DNA of 64,000 nucleotides from JAWLHK01 sp041690355 [NCBI: bacterium] (GCA_041690355.1 JAWLHK010000014.1:46193-110192); one strand, 5' to 3'; shown: positions 16,701-25,627, numbered from the stretch's first letter. Made by a program: numbers and translations. The notes: generated by a model not told the origin, from the sequence alone.

Positions 16701-18695
16701 GTCGACGACTTCGAGTTCGGTATTGTTGCCTTGGAGCAGGACCCGTCCTGAGAAATCTGTCACGCCGGCGTAGGCAGGCGAGTTGATCGGGTTGGCCGTT
16801 CGCGTGCGCGCGAGTACGAGCACCTGAAAGGGAATGCCGACCTCCTGCTCTGTCGCCGGATCGGTGCTCGTGTAGACGCCCAGCTCCGGCACCGTGCCGT
16901 ACTGCCCGGGCAGAAAGACCGTAAAGTCGGAGATCAGATTCGTGTTGTCGAGGTTGAAGTCGAGGGCATGCGGCACGACCTTGAACCAGTCAGAGTACGT
17001 ACGTACCGCCCCGTACTCGGCAACCAGTCGAACCGGAGTGATGGACTCCGTAAACCCCGTATCGGCCATGATGTACGAGAAAAAGGTCGTCTGCCCGAGT
17101 ACCATGGGCGGGGTCTGCTGAACCCGGCGCGTCACCCCGTCTACTTCCTGCGAGATGGCGACGCTGTCGCCGAACCACAGCACCCGGTTGCCCCAGGCGT
17201 CCAGGGCCGTCACGGTCAGGAGAAAGTTGAAGATGTTCACGTCTTCGGGATTGTAGCGCTGGGCCGGGACAGGCGAGAACCCGAACTGCGCGAGCTCGCC
17301 CGGAACGACCGAAACGTCCATCTCTGCCAGGAGTGAACCGATGCGCGCGCGCACGGTGTACGGGCTCCGGCCCTGATCGCGCAGGTTGTAGACGTCGACG
17401 TAGTAGTATCCGGCCTTGCCCGCGTCTTCGACGACCGGCCCCAGACAGGGACCCGAGCAGGCCGCGGTGCCCCGGGTCTCGGTAAAGCTCACACCGCCGG
17501 CGTCGCGCAGCGACACCGTGAAGTCGTCGGCCTTGCCCCCGATGAGGGCGGCGTCCTGGTCGGGCTCATTCGGGTCGTTCACGTAACGGCGCAGGCGCAG
17601 TTCGAGCCGCGTCGTGAACTGACTGTCGATGGCGCATGGGGCGTCGTAACTGCCGCCGCGCCCCGGCCGATCGCAGCCGTCGGCGGAAATGATGCCGTCG
17701 AAACCGGTCGCCGTCTGCATGAGCAGCTGATTCGGCGGGCTGGGCAGCACTTGAAACGTGTTCGACTCACCTGTGTGACCGGCCCCGTCGGAGACGAGAA
17801 TCCGGGTCGAAGCCAGGTCCGTGCGGATGAGGAAATCTTCTTCAATTTCGCCGAGCGTGAAGAGATTCGTGAACGCCTTGGGTCCGATGACGCCGGTGCC
17901 GACAGTCGTGCTCAGGTGCACGAGTTTTTCGAAACCGGTCACCAGATTCCCGTTGCGATCGCGCGCGCTGATGCGCAGGGCGAAAGGCTCGTTGGCCACC
18001 TGCTGCGCGTCGACAGGGGCAATGGAGAAGTGGTCGAGTACGCCGGCCAGAATCTGGATGGGGGCCTCCTGCCTGATCGCGTCCGACAGCGCGGCCGTGA
18101 TCAGCACGGGGGAGTCTTCGGTATGGACGAGACCGGCGATGCGCGCATCGTACACCCCGGGCGAACGCTCACGAAGGTTTTCGAGCCATCCTGCCGTCGT
18201 GCGGATGGAAATCGGCGCCGTCGCCGGATTTCCCGCCTCATCGACGGCCGTGACGACGAGATCGACGAAGCCGTCATCGGCATTGACGAAAGTGCTCGAC
18301 GGTTCCAGCGTGATGCCCGAAGGCGCGCCCGACACGATGGGCAGATAGGCGGTCTGGTAGACCCCGCCGATGCTGACGGTGACGAGCACCGGGCTGAACG
18401 AGGTATCGGTCAACCCCTGGAGCGTGGCCGTGAACCGGTCATTACCCTTGGCGACGATGCCGACGACCTTGTCGGCGCCGGCGCTCGTCGCGATGCGGAT
18501 GTCGTCGACCAGGATGCGCCGCCCCGAAAAGTTGTCGACGTCAATCGACAGCACGGTCGTCCCCTGATCGGCCGCGACCGGATACGGCGTGAACGACAGG
18601 CGGATGTTGAGATTGCTGGCGGGGACATCCTCGGAGGGACGGCTGCAGGCGGCCAGGAGCACCAGAAGGGCGACAAGCCAGGCGGAATTGCGCAT
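13707..18695 (-). CDS. giant Ig-like-repeat lipoprotein
   Basis: A 1662-residue protein with a lipoprotein signal (MRNSAWLVALLVLLAACSRP, lipid on Cys17). It then has a long series of immunoglobulin-like domains with recurring patterns such as ITARDQFGDVLTSF, ISARDRNGNLVTGFE, VTALDAWGNRVLWF and VTALDAGGNLFTGE, about one per 110-130 residues. This resembles invasin/Big-type surface domains. Many cysteines occur in pairs, consistent with an oxidising location. The ATG at 18695 shares one base with the TAA of the upstream propeller gene, so the two are coupled. It probably projects from the cell surface; ligand unknown. Confidence 0.72.
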   Translation of the reverse strand: MRNSAWLVALLVLLAACSRPSEDVPASNLNIRLSFTPYPVAADQGTTVLSIDVDNFSGRRILVDDIRIATSAGADKVVGIVAKGNDRFTATLQGLTDTSFSPVLVTVSIGGVYQTAYLPIVSGAPSGITLEPSSTFVNADDGFVDLVVTAVDEAGNPATAPISIRTTAGWLENLRERSPGVYDARIAGLVHTEDSPVLITAALSDAIRQEAPIQILAGVLDHFSIAPVDAQQVANEPFALRISARDRNGNLVTGFEKLVHLSTTVGTGVIGPKAFTNLFTLGEIEEDFLIRTDLASTRILVSDGAGHTGESNTFQVLPSPPNQLLMQTATGFDGIISADGCDRPGRGGSYDAPCAIDSQFTTRLELRLRRYVNDPNEPDQDAALIGGKADDFTVSLRDAGGVSFTETRGTAACSGPCLGPVVEDAGKAGYYYVDVYNLRDQGRSPYTVRARIGSLLAEMDVSVVPGELAQFGFSPVPAQRYNPEDVNIFNFLLTVTALDAWGNRVLWFGDSVAISQEVDGVTRRVQQTPPMVLGQTTFFSYIMADTGFTESITPVRLVAEYGAVRTYSDWFKVVPHALDFNLDNTNLISDFTVFLPGQYGTVPELGVYTSTDPATEQEVGIPFQVLVLARTRTANPINSPAYAGVTDFSGRVLLQGNNTELEVVDSNCSTAASGASAQPAGLTPDFVTGNLGTYSYTFVDPIFGTTIQIPGEESHCFVTVRATRPSGNARVAANPLATSSISPQGNLSSPFVVRSAHAESLRINPLGTPQRLTLNPASPNLIRVRVEPIDEFGNVTDNILCNNLALTSGSALATLHVEGAPLSLTDKPGLEVDVWFTADAYPVRTSIVADCGTVGLQDETNAFDLVPPDVVKFQVTVPSTQVRAHVPFTFSAVACADDPVSGPCAPATTFNYRASISDTTGTMYPALTTAPFLNGALMGQEAYIDRITDSARVCVSGAGAIGCSDPFPVFSGQLAKFSLGMDLFPNVLHVSEAHDLEVTALDAGGNLFTGETLGWIYLNSGTGSGRFVLPDGAWSTAARVLSDEQGELRYCLEQANIANCTNTYLPLRIGFTSQAQAEYLYLHDGRGHSGYSLPATFAVVYGPVAAVEYTGGPCGDALPGAVRVFNFFNFCAVARDAYGNIKRDFNEAGVPLADVFGNPLDPNGVDFVEGVARTQLRFAFGGGDTTRLRYRTTWNSVFYDAVTDVATLSSVAHTVSTASTWPTIVQVGERFALDLAVTTGGVPDADFEGSLQVTSTTGAVRTVCADGSTAYSCGFLSDNGVAVTGAFAAGTRTQSLLFESEAPQEYVFIDNGYGSRVTVGPIVVEGSLHHFDVAVEEVIPGKVPADSFVNVTITARDVDGGVVDGFDGVVKVTNRFDTLSTNPTLLAGFSGGVLEAQITFTQGNAALDRLTVDFFGKQGVSQEFTVEDRALTAMEWGTIPAQWPGYVDRAITITARDQFGDVLTSFNDKVRFTSSVLGYAVRPTTSVNFSSGVLSQKVAVEGPANGTIQIISSQVGTGGALTERGRSSAIQVQASTITGFAFAFQPARTAVGLNCTYAVKVDALGVDAANFSGQVRVRWGDSTQPTWNLFARYENVNPSVLRVVGQTPTDTTAYFSGGTLTFDLLIPQMSANANQKYVNVWINGTAIEGWSAALSNTETACP

Positions 18696-19846
18696 TACGG
18701 CCTCACCGGGAGAACGAGGTAGAGGAGCGAGCCATGCGAGAGGTCGTAGGTCGTGATGGCGATGCGGTCGCCCGCGGGCAGCAGCGCGGCGCTGTTGTAC
18801 AGCCCCACGGCCCCTTCGTTCAGCACGCTCTGACGGCTCCAGCGTCCGCCGTAGCGGCGGGCGACCTTCAGGTCGAGGTTGGCGCCGTCGAAGTAGGCCA
18901 CGAAGAGGTCGCCCGAGGGGAGCCACAGAAACGCGGCGTCGCTGCCGACCGAGGGACTGTCGTCGATGAGCGTCGACGTCCATCCGGCGTCGGTCTTCTC
19001 GGCCAGCCAGAGCCTGTGCTGAAGGCGATCGGCATAGACGATGCGCGGCGTCACCGGCGTCGTGGCGATGGCCCCCTGGGGCTGCACGAGCAGGCGGCTC
19101 CAGACGCCGGTGTCACCCGGGTCTTTCGCGTCTTCTCCCTCTTCGGCCGGCGGAGCATAGCCCGCGACCGCTTCGGAGCTGAAGGTACCGTCGGTGATCA
19201 TGCGGGCGTAGCGCAGCCCGCCGCGGCTCGCGTCGTAGTAGGCGAAGTGCACCCCGCCGGCGGAATCGGAGGTCAGCGAAACATGGCGCCCCACGTCGCC
19301 GAAGTCGTCGACGAGCCTGCGGGCCCACCCCCCCTGCGGATCGCGCTGGGCATACATGAGGTCGCCGTTCGTCGCGTCATAATAGGCGACCGCCGGCCCG
19401 AACGGCGTCAGGGTCAGATCGAGAAAGTCGCCGAGCTGAAAAAACGAGGCATCGACCGCCGCCGTGACCCAGCCGGCTCCGGGGCGGCGCGAGGCAAAGA
19501 GCACCGACTGCTCGTCAGAATCCTGGTAGGCCAGATACGCCGTGTCGTCGGGACCGAACAGAAGACGAGCGCCGCGGCCGCGATCGGTCTCGCCGCCGCC
19601 GTCGACGGTTTCCTTTTCCCACCGGGTTCCCGCCCAGCGCGCCACCCGCAGATCGGTAGAGTCGGCATGGTAGTAGGCGACGTGGGGTTTTCCGGCGCTG
19701 TCGAGGGCCAGGCTCGAGTGGAGTCCGGCCCCCGCAAAGGGGAGCCCGCGATCGATGACGGCTTCGGCCTCGAGCCCCGTTTCGCCATCACGCGCGCAGG
19801 CGGCGGCAAGCAGGGCGATCGCGACAGGCAGCAGGCGGATACGCAA
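18695..19846 (-). CDS. propeller-like lipoprotein
   Basis: A 383-residue protein with a lipobox (LLAAACARDGE, Cys near 17) and about six repeats of a strand pattern around SAGKPHVAYYHADSTDLRVA, PFGPAVAYYDATNGDLMYA and SAGGVHFAYYDASRGGLRYA, plus GDLFVAYFDGANLDLKVARR. The repeated (V/F)AYYDAxxxDLxYA motif suggests a beta-propeller of the BNR/sialidase-like type without obvious catalytic residues. It is the first gene of a two-gene unit with the giant Ig-like lipoprotein, driven by the promoter at 19875-19904. Function unknown; surface binding is an inference. Confidence 0.68.
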   Translation of the reverse strand: MRIRLLPVAIALLAAACARDGETGLEAEAVIDRGLPFAGAGLHSSLALDSAGKPHVAYYHADSTDLRVARWAGTRWEKETVDGGGETDRGRGARLLFGPDDTAYLAYQDSDEQSVLFASRRPGAGWVTAAVDASFFQLGDFLDLTLTPFGPAVAYYDATNGDLMYAQRDPQGGWARRLVDDFGDVGRHVSLTSDSAGGVHFAYYDASRGGLRYARMITDGTFSSEAVAGYAPPAEEGEDAKDPGDTGVWSRLLVQPQGAIATTPVTPRIVYADRLQHRLWLAEKTDAGWTSTLIDDSPSVGSDAAFLWLPSGDLFVAYFDGANLDLKVARRYGGRWSRQSVLNEGAVGLYNSAALLPAGDRIAITTYDLSHGSLLYLVLPVRP

Positions 19847-19874
19847 CGGAACCTCGTCTTTGAAAAGTGCGTAC

Positions 19875-19904
19875 AGTATAATCGTCCGTTCCCGGACCGG
19901 TCAA
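19875..19904 (-). promoter_or_regulatory. sigma70-type promoter of the lipoprotein pair
   Basis: On the minus strand: -35 TTGACC (19904-19899), an 18-bp spacer, -10 TATACT (19880-19875). Both boxes match consensus at 5/6. The ATG at 19846 follows after about 28 bp. Confidence 0.75.
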
Positions 19905-19920
19905 ACGTCTGTTTAATTCC

Positions 19921-22900
19921 CTATTTCTTCTGCTTCAGAGCCTCTTCGGCCGCCCGGCGCGCCGCTTCGGCCTTGCGCAGCGCCATGACCCGCCGCACGC
20001 CGTCAGAAGCCTCGGTCAGATCGGGGCGCGCATCCATGACTTTGCGGAAAGCGGTTTCGGCGTCGGCCAGTTTCCCCTGCGCCTCGAGGGCCCGGGCCAG
20101 CAGGATACGCGCCCGGTGGTTCTGTGAGTCATAGCGCAGGATCTCCTCGGCCAGGCTCACGGTACGCGCCGCCTCGCCTGCCTCGAAAGCCCGCTGCGTG
20201 AGGGTAAAGGTGGCCGCGACGAAGTTCCCTTTCGCTTCGGGAAACCTCGCCCCCGCGTTCAGCATCGTGTCGCGGAACCGCTCGCGCGCCCCCTCGAAGT
20301 CTCCCTTGCGATAGAGGATCATGCCGATCTGGTACTGCCGCTGGCGGTCGCCGCTGTCGAGCTCGGCGCAGCGGGTCAGATACGGAAGCGCCTCGTCACC
20401 GCGATCGGCCGTGTAGGCCTGGTCGCCCAGGGCGCAGACGGTGTCTTTCACGTACGTGCGCAGCTCCGGATATTTCGGGTTGTCGGACTCGACCACCTCG
20501 AAGTGCTGCAGGGCCGTGCGCAGCTCCTTGCGCTTGAACGCGAGGACGCCGATCGTGAACTCGGCTTCGTTGCTCGGATCGTACTGCTGCGAGTTCTTGT
20601 AGGCGGCGTCGGCGTCTTTCAGCCTGCCCGCCGCCATGGCGCGCGCGCCGATCTTGCGGTAGACCTCGGCGACGAGTTTCTGACCGCCGGCCACGTTGGG
20701 GTCGGTGTCGACGGCCTTGCGCAACGGTACGATGGCCTTTTCATACTCCTCGAGGGTCACGAGCAGGAGGCCGTATTCGCTGAGCACCTCGATGTTCTTC
20801 GGAATGACCTTCAGGGCCGCTTCGAGGTGCCGGCGGGCGTCTTCGTTGCGCGCCAGCTTGCGATCGCGCTTGCCCATGGCCAGATGGATCGTGCCCGTGA
20901 GCTCGCGGGCTTCGGGGGCCTTGAGCATCTTCACGTGCTCGAGCGCCTTGTCGTACATCTCGTTGCGGTAGGCGAGCATGGCGATGCGGTAGCGGTGCTC
21001 TTCGACCCCCTTGCGCATGAGGGGAATGGATTTCTCGTACCAGCCGATGGCCAGCTCGACGAATCCGGCCCGCTCGGCGATTTCGCCGAGGCGCAGATGA
21101 ACGCCCAGATCGCGCGGCTCGAGCACGAGAAACCGTTCATAGTAGGGAACCGCGTCGCCCCCCCTGCCCTGCGTGAACAGATCGTCTGCGTGGTTGCGCA
21201 GCGAACGGCGCAGGTAGCTGCCGACGTTCTTGAAGTTCGCGTCGAGTCTGTAGGCGGCGTCGAATTCGTCGGCGGCGTTGCCGAAGTCCTTCTCCTCGTA
21301 GAGCACGGCGCCCAGACCGTAGTGCGCCTCCCTCAGAAGCTGCTTCAGCGCAATGACCCGTTCGAAATAGCGCTTCGCCAACGCATACGACTTGTCGTCG
21401 GCGGCGAGATCGGCCAGGTGGTAGAGCGCCTGGGCGTGGTTCGGATCGAGGCCGATGACCTTCTTGAAGTTCTCTTCGGCGGCGGCCCGGTCTTTCTTCT
21501 TCGCGTTGAAGGCGATGTAGCCCAGGTTCCAGTAGGCGTCGATGAGTACGGCGTAGGCCCGGCGGTAGCCCGGATCCCGATCGTGCACCTGCTGCAGGTT
21601 GCGGGCCGCCTCGGCATAGCGGCGCTCTTCAAAGGCGATGAGGCCCATGCCGTAGAGGGCCCCCTTCTGCACCGGATTGAGCTTGAGGGCTTTCTGAAAG
21701 AGCGCGCGCGCCTGCGGCTTCTTCTTTTCGTCGAGCAGCTGTTCGCCATGCGTGCCGTAGGCGAGCGCAAGATGATCGACGCTGTCGCGGAAGGGGGGCT
21801 TCTCGCCGGCCAGCTTCTCGAGTCGCTGGATCGAAACCGGGTACTTCTTGAGCTGGAACTCGGTGAGCGCGAGCGTGTAGGCCGCGTCGCGGTTGCCGGG
21901 AACGATCTCGACGGCGCGCCGCAGGTCCGGTTCCGCATCGGCGAAGCGTCCGGCGTCGAAGGCATTCTGCCCCCGTTTCTGGCGGGCCTCGCTCAGGTGC
22001 GTGCGCGTGTCGGCGTCGCGCGGCTGTTTCGAGAAGGCAGACTCGAGCTCTTCGACGGCGGTGTCGAGATGGTTCTGCCGCAGCGCCGCCAAGCCGATGT
22101 AGTAGTGGGTCGGGGGGAGATCGGGGGGATGCTTGAGCACTTCGCGGAGCTTCTTTTCGGCATCGGCCCAGCGCCGTTCGCGGATGTCGGCCATGGCGAG
22201 CTGCCACCAGGCTTCGCGCAGGTAGCTCGTAACCTTGTCGGCGCGGTAGACGCCGTCCTGGGCGCGCACCGAGTCCATGTAGCGAATGGTGTTGGGCCAG
22301 TCCTTGCGTCCGAAGTTGATTTCGCCGGCCTCGAAGCTCGAGGCGAGCACGAAGGCCGCCTTCTGAATGGCGGCCTCGAAGAACGGCAGCGCCTGGTCGT
22401 CATCCTGAAAGCGCCGGTGAATCATGCCCATGTAGTAATAGGGATTGCCCGGCTGCGCGTCGAGCGCGATGGCCTCGCGCAGCAGCGCCTGGGCCTTCTC
22501 GAGCACCCCCTTCTCATAGAGCCCCACGGCGATGCGGTAGTCCACGTCGGCGAGCGCGATCTCGACCTGGCGGTGCCCGCGCTGCAGCGAGCGCACCTTC
22601 TCGTAGTAGCCCTTGGCCTTGGGCAGGTCGCCCTTGGCGTCCCAGACCATGCCGAGGTTGAAGTGGGCGTCCTTGAAGTTGGCGTCGAGGCGCAGAACGT
22701 CGTTGAAGAGCCGGTCGGCGTCGTCGTGCCTGGCCTCACCCATCGCCTGTACGCCGAGATTGTAGTAGGCGGTGAGCAGGTAGGGATCACTCTGGGCGCG
22801 CAGCGACTCGTCTTTACGGGCCTCTTCCATCCAGCGCACGGTCTCGGTCCAGTCGCGGGTCTCGGCGGCACCCATGCCCAGGTAGAGCTGGCTGATGCGG

Positions 22901-23547
22901 TGGTAGTCGGGGTCTTCGGTCGAGACCAGCAGGTACTTCTTCGAGAGGTCGTACCGGCGCGTCTTCAGCGTGAGGTAGCCCAGGAAATAGTTCGCCTCGG
23001 TGTCGCCGGGCACGAAGCGCAGGATGGCGGCGTAGTCCCGCTCCGAAGCCGCCAGGTCGCCCTTCTGGAGATGATCACGGCCGCGGCGCTTGTAGAGGTG
23101 CACGACCCGCACCGACGCATCCTTGTAGCCGGCCTCGAGCGCCACGGTCTGCTCATAGCCCTCGATGGCCCGATCGTAGTCACTCAGCAGCTCGTGGGCG
23201 AGCGCGCGGGTGTAGACCAGTTCAATCTGGTTCGGCACGATGGCCAGCGCCTGCTCTGCATACGTAAGCGCCTCGGTGGCATTGCGCTTGTCCATGGCCT
23301 GCAGCGCCAGCTGGCCGTAGGCCTTGCCGAGCAGCTTGCGGATGCGCGGATCATTCGGATTGCGCACCCGCTCGCGCTCGAGCAGATCGCGAGCCTCCCA
23401 GGGCTGGCGGCGGTCGAGCAGCTGTTCGGCCAGGGCTACGGCCCCGGGTTCATCCTCCGCCGTCAGCTGCGCCAGCGCGGGTGAAGCCGAAAAGAGAAAA
23501 ACAGAGACAAAAAGAAGGCGGGGCCAAGGATGCGAAGAAAATGCCAT
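19921..23547 (-). CDS. large exported TPR-repeat protein
   Basis: A 1208-residue protein with a signal peptide (MAFSSHPWPRLLFVSVFLFS, ending ALAQ) and about 25-30 TPR-type helix pairs filling the rest (for example YYNLGVQAMGEARHDDADRL, LYHLADLAADDKSYALAKRY, QYQIGMILYRKGDFEGARER). The C-terminal 20 residues are Lys/Arg/Glu-rich. Such long solenoids are scaffolds; a periplasmic or surface role is inferred from the signal peptide. ATG 23547 was chosen because the signal peptide begins there. A promoter lies 50 bp upstream. It is a single-gene unit ending 74 bp before the neighbouring lipoprotein gene. Confidence 0.78.
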   Translation of the reverse strand: MAFSSHPWPRLLFVSVFLFSASPALAQLTAEDEPGAVALAEQLLDRRQPWEARDLLERERVRNPNDPRIRKLLGKAYGQLALQAMDKRNATEALTYAEQALAIVPNQIELVYTRALAHELLSDYDRAIEGYEQTVALEAGYKDASVRVVHLYKRRGRDHLQKGDLAASERDYAAILRFVPGDTEANYFLGYLTLKTRRYDLSKKYLLVSTEDPDYHRISQLYLGMGAAETRDWTETVRWMEEARKDESLRAQSDPYLLTAYYNLGVQAMGEARHDDADRLFNDVLRLDANFKDAHFNLGMVWDAKGDLPKAKGYYEKVRSLQRGHRQVEIALADVDYRIAVGLYEKGVLEKAQALLREAIALDAQPGNPYYYMGMIHRRFQDDDQALPFFEAAIQKAAFVLASSFEAGEINFGRKDWPNTIRYMDSVRAQDGVYRADKVTSYLREAWWQLAMADIRERRWADAEKKLREVLKHPPDLPPTHYYIGLAALRQNHLDTAVEELESAFSKQPRDADTRTHLSEARQKRGQNAFDAGRFADAEPDLRRAVEIVPGNRDAAYTLALTEFQLKKYPVSIQRLEKLAGEKPPFRDSVDHLALAYGTHGEQLLDEKKKPQARALFQKALKLNPVQKGALYGMGLIAFEERRYAEAARNLQQVHDRDPGYRRAYAVLIDAYWNLGYIAFNAKKKDRAAAEENFKKVIGLDPNHAQALYHLADLAADDKSYALAKRYFERVIALKQLLREAHYGLGAVLYEEKDFGNAADEFDAAYRLDANFKNVGSYLRRSLRNHADDLFTQGRGGDAVPYYERFLVLEPRDLGVHLRLGEIAERAGFVELAIGWYEKSIPLMRKGVEEHRYRIAMLAYRNEMYDKALEHVKMLKAPEARELTGTIHLAMGKRDRKLARNEDARRHLEAALKVIPKNIEVLSEYGLLLVTLEEYEKAIVPLRKAVDTDPNVAGGQKLVAEVYRKIGARAMAAGRLKDADAAYKNSQQYDPSNEAEFTIGVLAFKRKELRTALQHFEVVESDNPKYPELRTYVKDTVCALGDQAYTADRGDEALPYLTRCAELDSGDRQRQYQIGMILYRKGDFEGARERFRDTMLNAGARFPEAKGNFVAATFTLTQRAFEAGEAARTVSLAEEILRYDSQNHRARILLARALEAQGKLADAETAFRKVMDARPDLTEASDGVRRVMALRKAEAARRAAEEALKQKK

Positions 23548-23598
23548 GTTCAGAACGTGCAGAAACGGGGTGCGGAGCCGGGGGCAGAATGCCCTGAT

Positions 23599-23627
23599 AT
23601 TGTAACGGGCCGGTTTCAGGGGGGCAA
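23599..23627 (-). promoter_or_regulatory. candidate promoter of the large TPR gene
   Basis: Minus strand: -35 TTGCCC (4/6), 17-bp spacer, -10 TACAAT (5/6). It lies about 50 bp before the ATG at 23547. Confidence 0.5.
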
Positions 23628-23686
23628 CAGAGTAAAACCGCGTTTGTTTGCAGCGGCTTACGGCAGGACCCGTGTGCATTTGTTTC

Positions 23687-23715
23687 TTGACTCGGGGCAT
23701 TCAGGATGGTATGGT
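23687..23715 (+). promoter_or_regulatory. promoter of tRNA-Gly
   Basis: -35 TTGACT (23687-23692), 17-bp spacer, -10 TATGGT (23710-23715) preceded by TGG (extended -10). The mature tRNA begins 13 bp after the -10. Confidence 0.65.
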
Positions 23716-23727
23716 ATAAGACGCTCT

Positions 23728-23803
<76 letters not shown>

Positions 23804-23809
23804 AGTTCA

Positions 23810-23848
23810 GAAAGCCGGTCGCTGCCCTGCACGACCGGCTTTCTTTTT
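23810..23848 (+). terminator. rho-independent terminator of tRNA-Gly
   Basis: GAAAGCCGGTCG (23810-23821) pairs perfectly with CGACCGGCTTTC (23832-23843), 12 bp, followed by five T. Confidence 0.95.
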
Positions 23849-23867
23849 GCCCTTTCGCCGGCCCCCT

Positions 23868-23896
23868 GTCGTCCCTCGAAGGGGACCCTTACGATG
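23868..23896. repeat. interspersed hairpin element GTCCC..GGGGAC, copy 1
   Basis: CCCCTGTCGTCCCTCGAAGG and the following GGACCC resemble 39966-39993 (CCCCTGTTGTCCCCCGTCAG then GGGGACCC). Both can fold into a small hairpin. Two copies in non-coding DNA suggest a short dispersed repeat. Confidence 0.5.
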
Positions 23897-23917
23897 GCAA
23901 CCGGGTGACCGTACTGT

Positions 23918-23959
23918 CTGACGACTGAGGACTGAGGACTGGCGACTGGTGACTGCATG
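23918..23959. repeat. heptamer mini-array, CTGAGGA family (family E), containing a start codon
   Basis: Six units in register: CTGACGA / CTGAGGA / CTGAGGA / CTGGCGA / CTGGTGA / CTGCATG. The ATG of the dioxygenase gene (23957) is the end of the last unit, so the array replaces the normal leader and no Shine-Dalgarno is present. A related array is at 43926. Confidence 0.87.
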
Positions 23960-24775
23960 CTCCCCACCTATTTCATCTCCCACGGCGGCGGCCCCTGGCC
24001 CTGGATGAAGGACCAGATGCCGGGCCTCATGGACCGGCTCGAGGCGTCGCTGCAGGACATTCCCCGCCAGATTGGCGGCAAACCCGAGGCCGTGCTCATG
24101 ATTTCGGGGCACTGGGAGGCGCCGACGCCGGCCGTCATGGCCCATCCGCAGCCGCCGATGGTCTATGACTACTCCGGATTTCCCCCGCACACCTATCAGA
24201 TCCGGTACGCGGCTCCGGGGTCGCCGGTGCTCGCGGCGCGCGTGAAGGCCCTGCTCGACGAAGCAGGTCTCGGGGCCGAACTGGATGGGACTCGGGGCTT
24301 CGATCACGGCATGTTCGCCCCGATGGCGGTACTCTATCCCGCCGCCGACGTGCCGACCGTGCAGCTCTCGCTGCGCAGCGGCTACGACCCCGAATTCCAC
24401 CTGGCCATGGGGCGCGCCCTGGCGACGCTGCGCAGCGAGGGTATCCTCATCATCGGCAGCGGCCTGAGCTATCACAACCTGCGCCAGATGGGCCGCGCGG
24501 CTGCGGCGCAGGCTTCGGCCGCCTTCGACGCCTGGCTGCGCGAAACCCTCGTCGATTTCGCCCCGGATCAGCGGTCCGAACGGCTGCGGCGGTGGTCGGC
24601 CGCGCCGGCGGCGCGCGAAGCGCACCCGCAAGAAGATCACCTGCTCCCCCTCATGGTGGCCGTCGGCGCCGCCGAGCAGGAGCCGGCGACCGTGGTCTAC
24701 CACGAGAGCACGTTCTTCGGGAATGTGACCGTCTCGAGCTACCGGTTCGGCGACTCCGTCCCCGGGCCGGCTTGA
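23957..24775 (+). CDS. DODA-type extradiol ring-cleavage dioxygenase (YgiD-like)
   Basis: A 272-residue class III extradiol dioxygenase-family protein. Family landmarks in order: N-terminal TYFISHGGGPWPW, SGHWEAPTPAVM, GFDHGMFAPM, SLRSGYDPEFH, GSGLSYHNLRQMGR, and a C-terminal EDHLLPLMVAVGAA. The histidines in these motifs form the metal site; plant and bacterial relatives open catechol-type rings such as DOPA, while bacterial substrates are often unknown. It is monocistronic. The ATG is fused to a heptamer array, so its leader is unusual. High confidence in family, low in substrate. Confidence 0.88.
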   Translation: MLPTYFISHGGGPWPWMKDQMPGLMDRLEASLQDIPRQIGGKPEAVLMISGHWEAPTPAVMAHPQPPMVYDYSGFPPHTYQIRYAAPGSPVLAARVKALLDEAGLGAELDGTRGFDHGMFAPMAVLYPAADVPTVQLSLRSGYDPEFHLAMGRALATLRSEGILIIGSGLSYHNLRQMGRAAAAQASAAFDAWLRETLVDFAPDQRSERLRRWSAAPAAREAHPQEDHLLPLMVAVGAAEQEPATVVYHESTFFGNVTVSSYRFGDSVPGPA

Positions 24776-24849
24776 GGCCGCTCGCAGCTTTGCGCTAGGC
24801 AACGGGAAAGGATTCTCCGCTCCAAATGGAAACGGGATGGCACCCCTTT

Positions 24850-24983
24850 CCCCTCTCCTTACGAAGGAGAGGGGCCGACGGCGCCCGTGCGCCGACGGGG
24901 GTGAGGTGGCCCTTCGAGGGGCCGACGGCGCCTGTGCGCCGACGGGGGTGAGGTGGCCCTTCGAGGGGCCGACGGCGCCGCTG
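24850..24983. repeat. dispersed palindromic element with 47-bp tandem repeat
   Basis: A perfect hairpin CCCCTCTCCTT-ACG-AAGGAGAGGGG (24850-24874) leads into a unit beginning GGGGCCGACGGCGCC, repeated at a 47-bp period (starts 24871, 24918, 24965; the last partial). The same element lies in opposite orientation at 53660-53717. It fills the 270-bp gap between the dioxygenase and the convergent cyclo-ligase. Confidence 0.82.
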
Positions 24984-25045
24984 GATTCACCATCCGCCGA
25001 GGGTCCGCCGAAGCGATGCGGAGGCGCAACGGGGCTGAGGCGCCC

Positions 25046-25594
25046 TCAGATCGTCACCGTCTCGCTCACCACGCAATCCAGCGGCACATCCCACGGATCG
25101 GTGGGGAGCGCGTCGACCAGCTGGAATGCGTAGGCGATGCCGATCGTGAACGGCTTGCGGCGGCAGTCGGCGAGGGTCTTGTCGTAGTAGCCGGCCCCCA
25201 GGCCCAGGCGGTTCCGCGTGCGATCGAATGCGAGCCCGGGCACGAGCACGGCGTCGAGTTCGTCCATCGGGATGGCGGGCACGTCCGGCTCGGGCTGGCG
25301 CACGCCACGCGGGCCGGCGCCGATGCGCGCCGGATCGTAGGCGGCGAACTCCAGCGTGCCGTCGGGCAGCAGCCGGGGCAGAAACGGCGCCGGGCCTGAT
25401 CCTGCGGAGTCGAGGAGCGGCGTGACGTCGACCTCGTTCCACAGGGGCAGGTAGAGCCCGATGCGGGCGGCGTTGCGGAATTGCGGAACCTCGGCCAGCC
25501 GCCGCAGCACGCGCGCCGAGCGCACGGCCACGTCCTCGGGCGCGAGCGCGCGCCGCAACGTCAGCAAATGGTCACGAAGGTGTACCTTGGTCAA
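25046..25594 (-). CDS. 5-formyltetrahydrofolate cyclo-ligase
   Basis: A 182-residue enzyme that converts 5-formyl-THF to 5,10-methenyl-THF using ATP. Family features: N-terminal HLRDHLLTLRRALAPEDV, VGLYLPLWNEVDVTPL-type strand (RIGLYLPLWNEVDVTPL), DAVLVPGLAFDRTRNRLGLG and AGYYDKTLAD (the folate/ATP-binding loop). It lies downstream of the 6S RNA as in proteobacteria (ssrS-ygfA order). The best start is a TTG at 25594, inside a heptamer array; upstream in-frame sequence translates the array (SSIVN-type repeats) and is not conserved protein. An early AAG-GTA-CAC region agrees with this start. Confidence 0.87.
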   Translation of the reverse strand: MTKVHLRDHLLTLRRALAPEDVAVRSARVLRRLAEVPQFRNAARIGLYLPLWNEVDVTPLLDSAGSGPAPFLPRLLPDGTLEFAAYDPARIGAGPRGVRQPEPDVPAIPMDELDAVLVPGLAFDRTRNRLGLGAGYYDKTLADCRRKPFTIGIAYAFQLVDALPTDPWDVPLDCVVSETVTI

Positions 25595-25627
25595 TTTACA
25601 ATTTACGATTGACGATTGACGATTTTT
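25593..25627. repeat. heptamer mini-array (family A) containing the cyclo-ligase start codon
   Basis: Five units AATTTAC / AATTTAC / GATTGAC / GATTGAC / GATTTTT. On the minus strand the TTG start of the cyclo-ligase is read from the last unit. Confidence 0.87.
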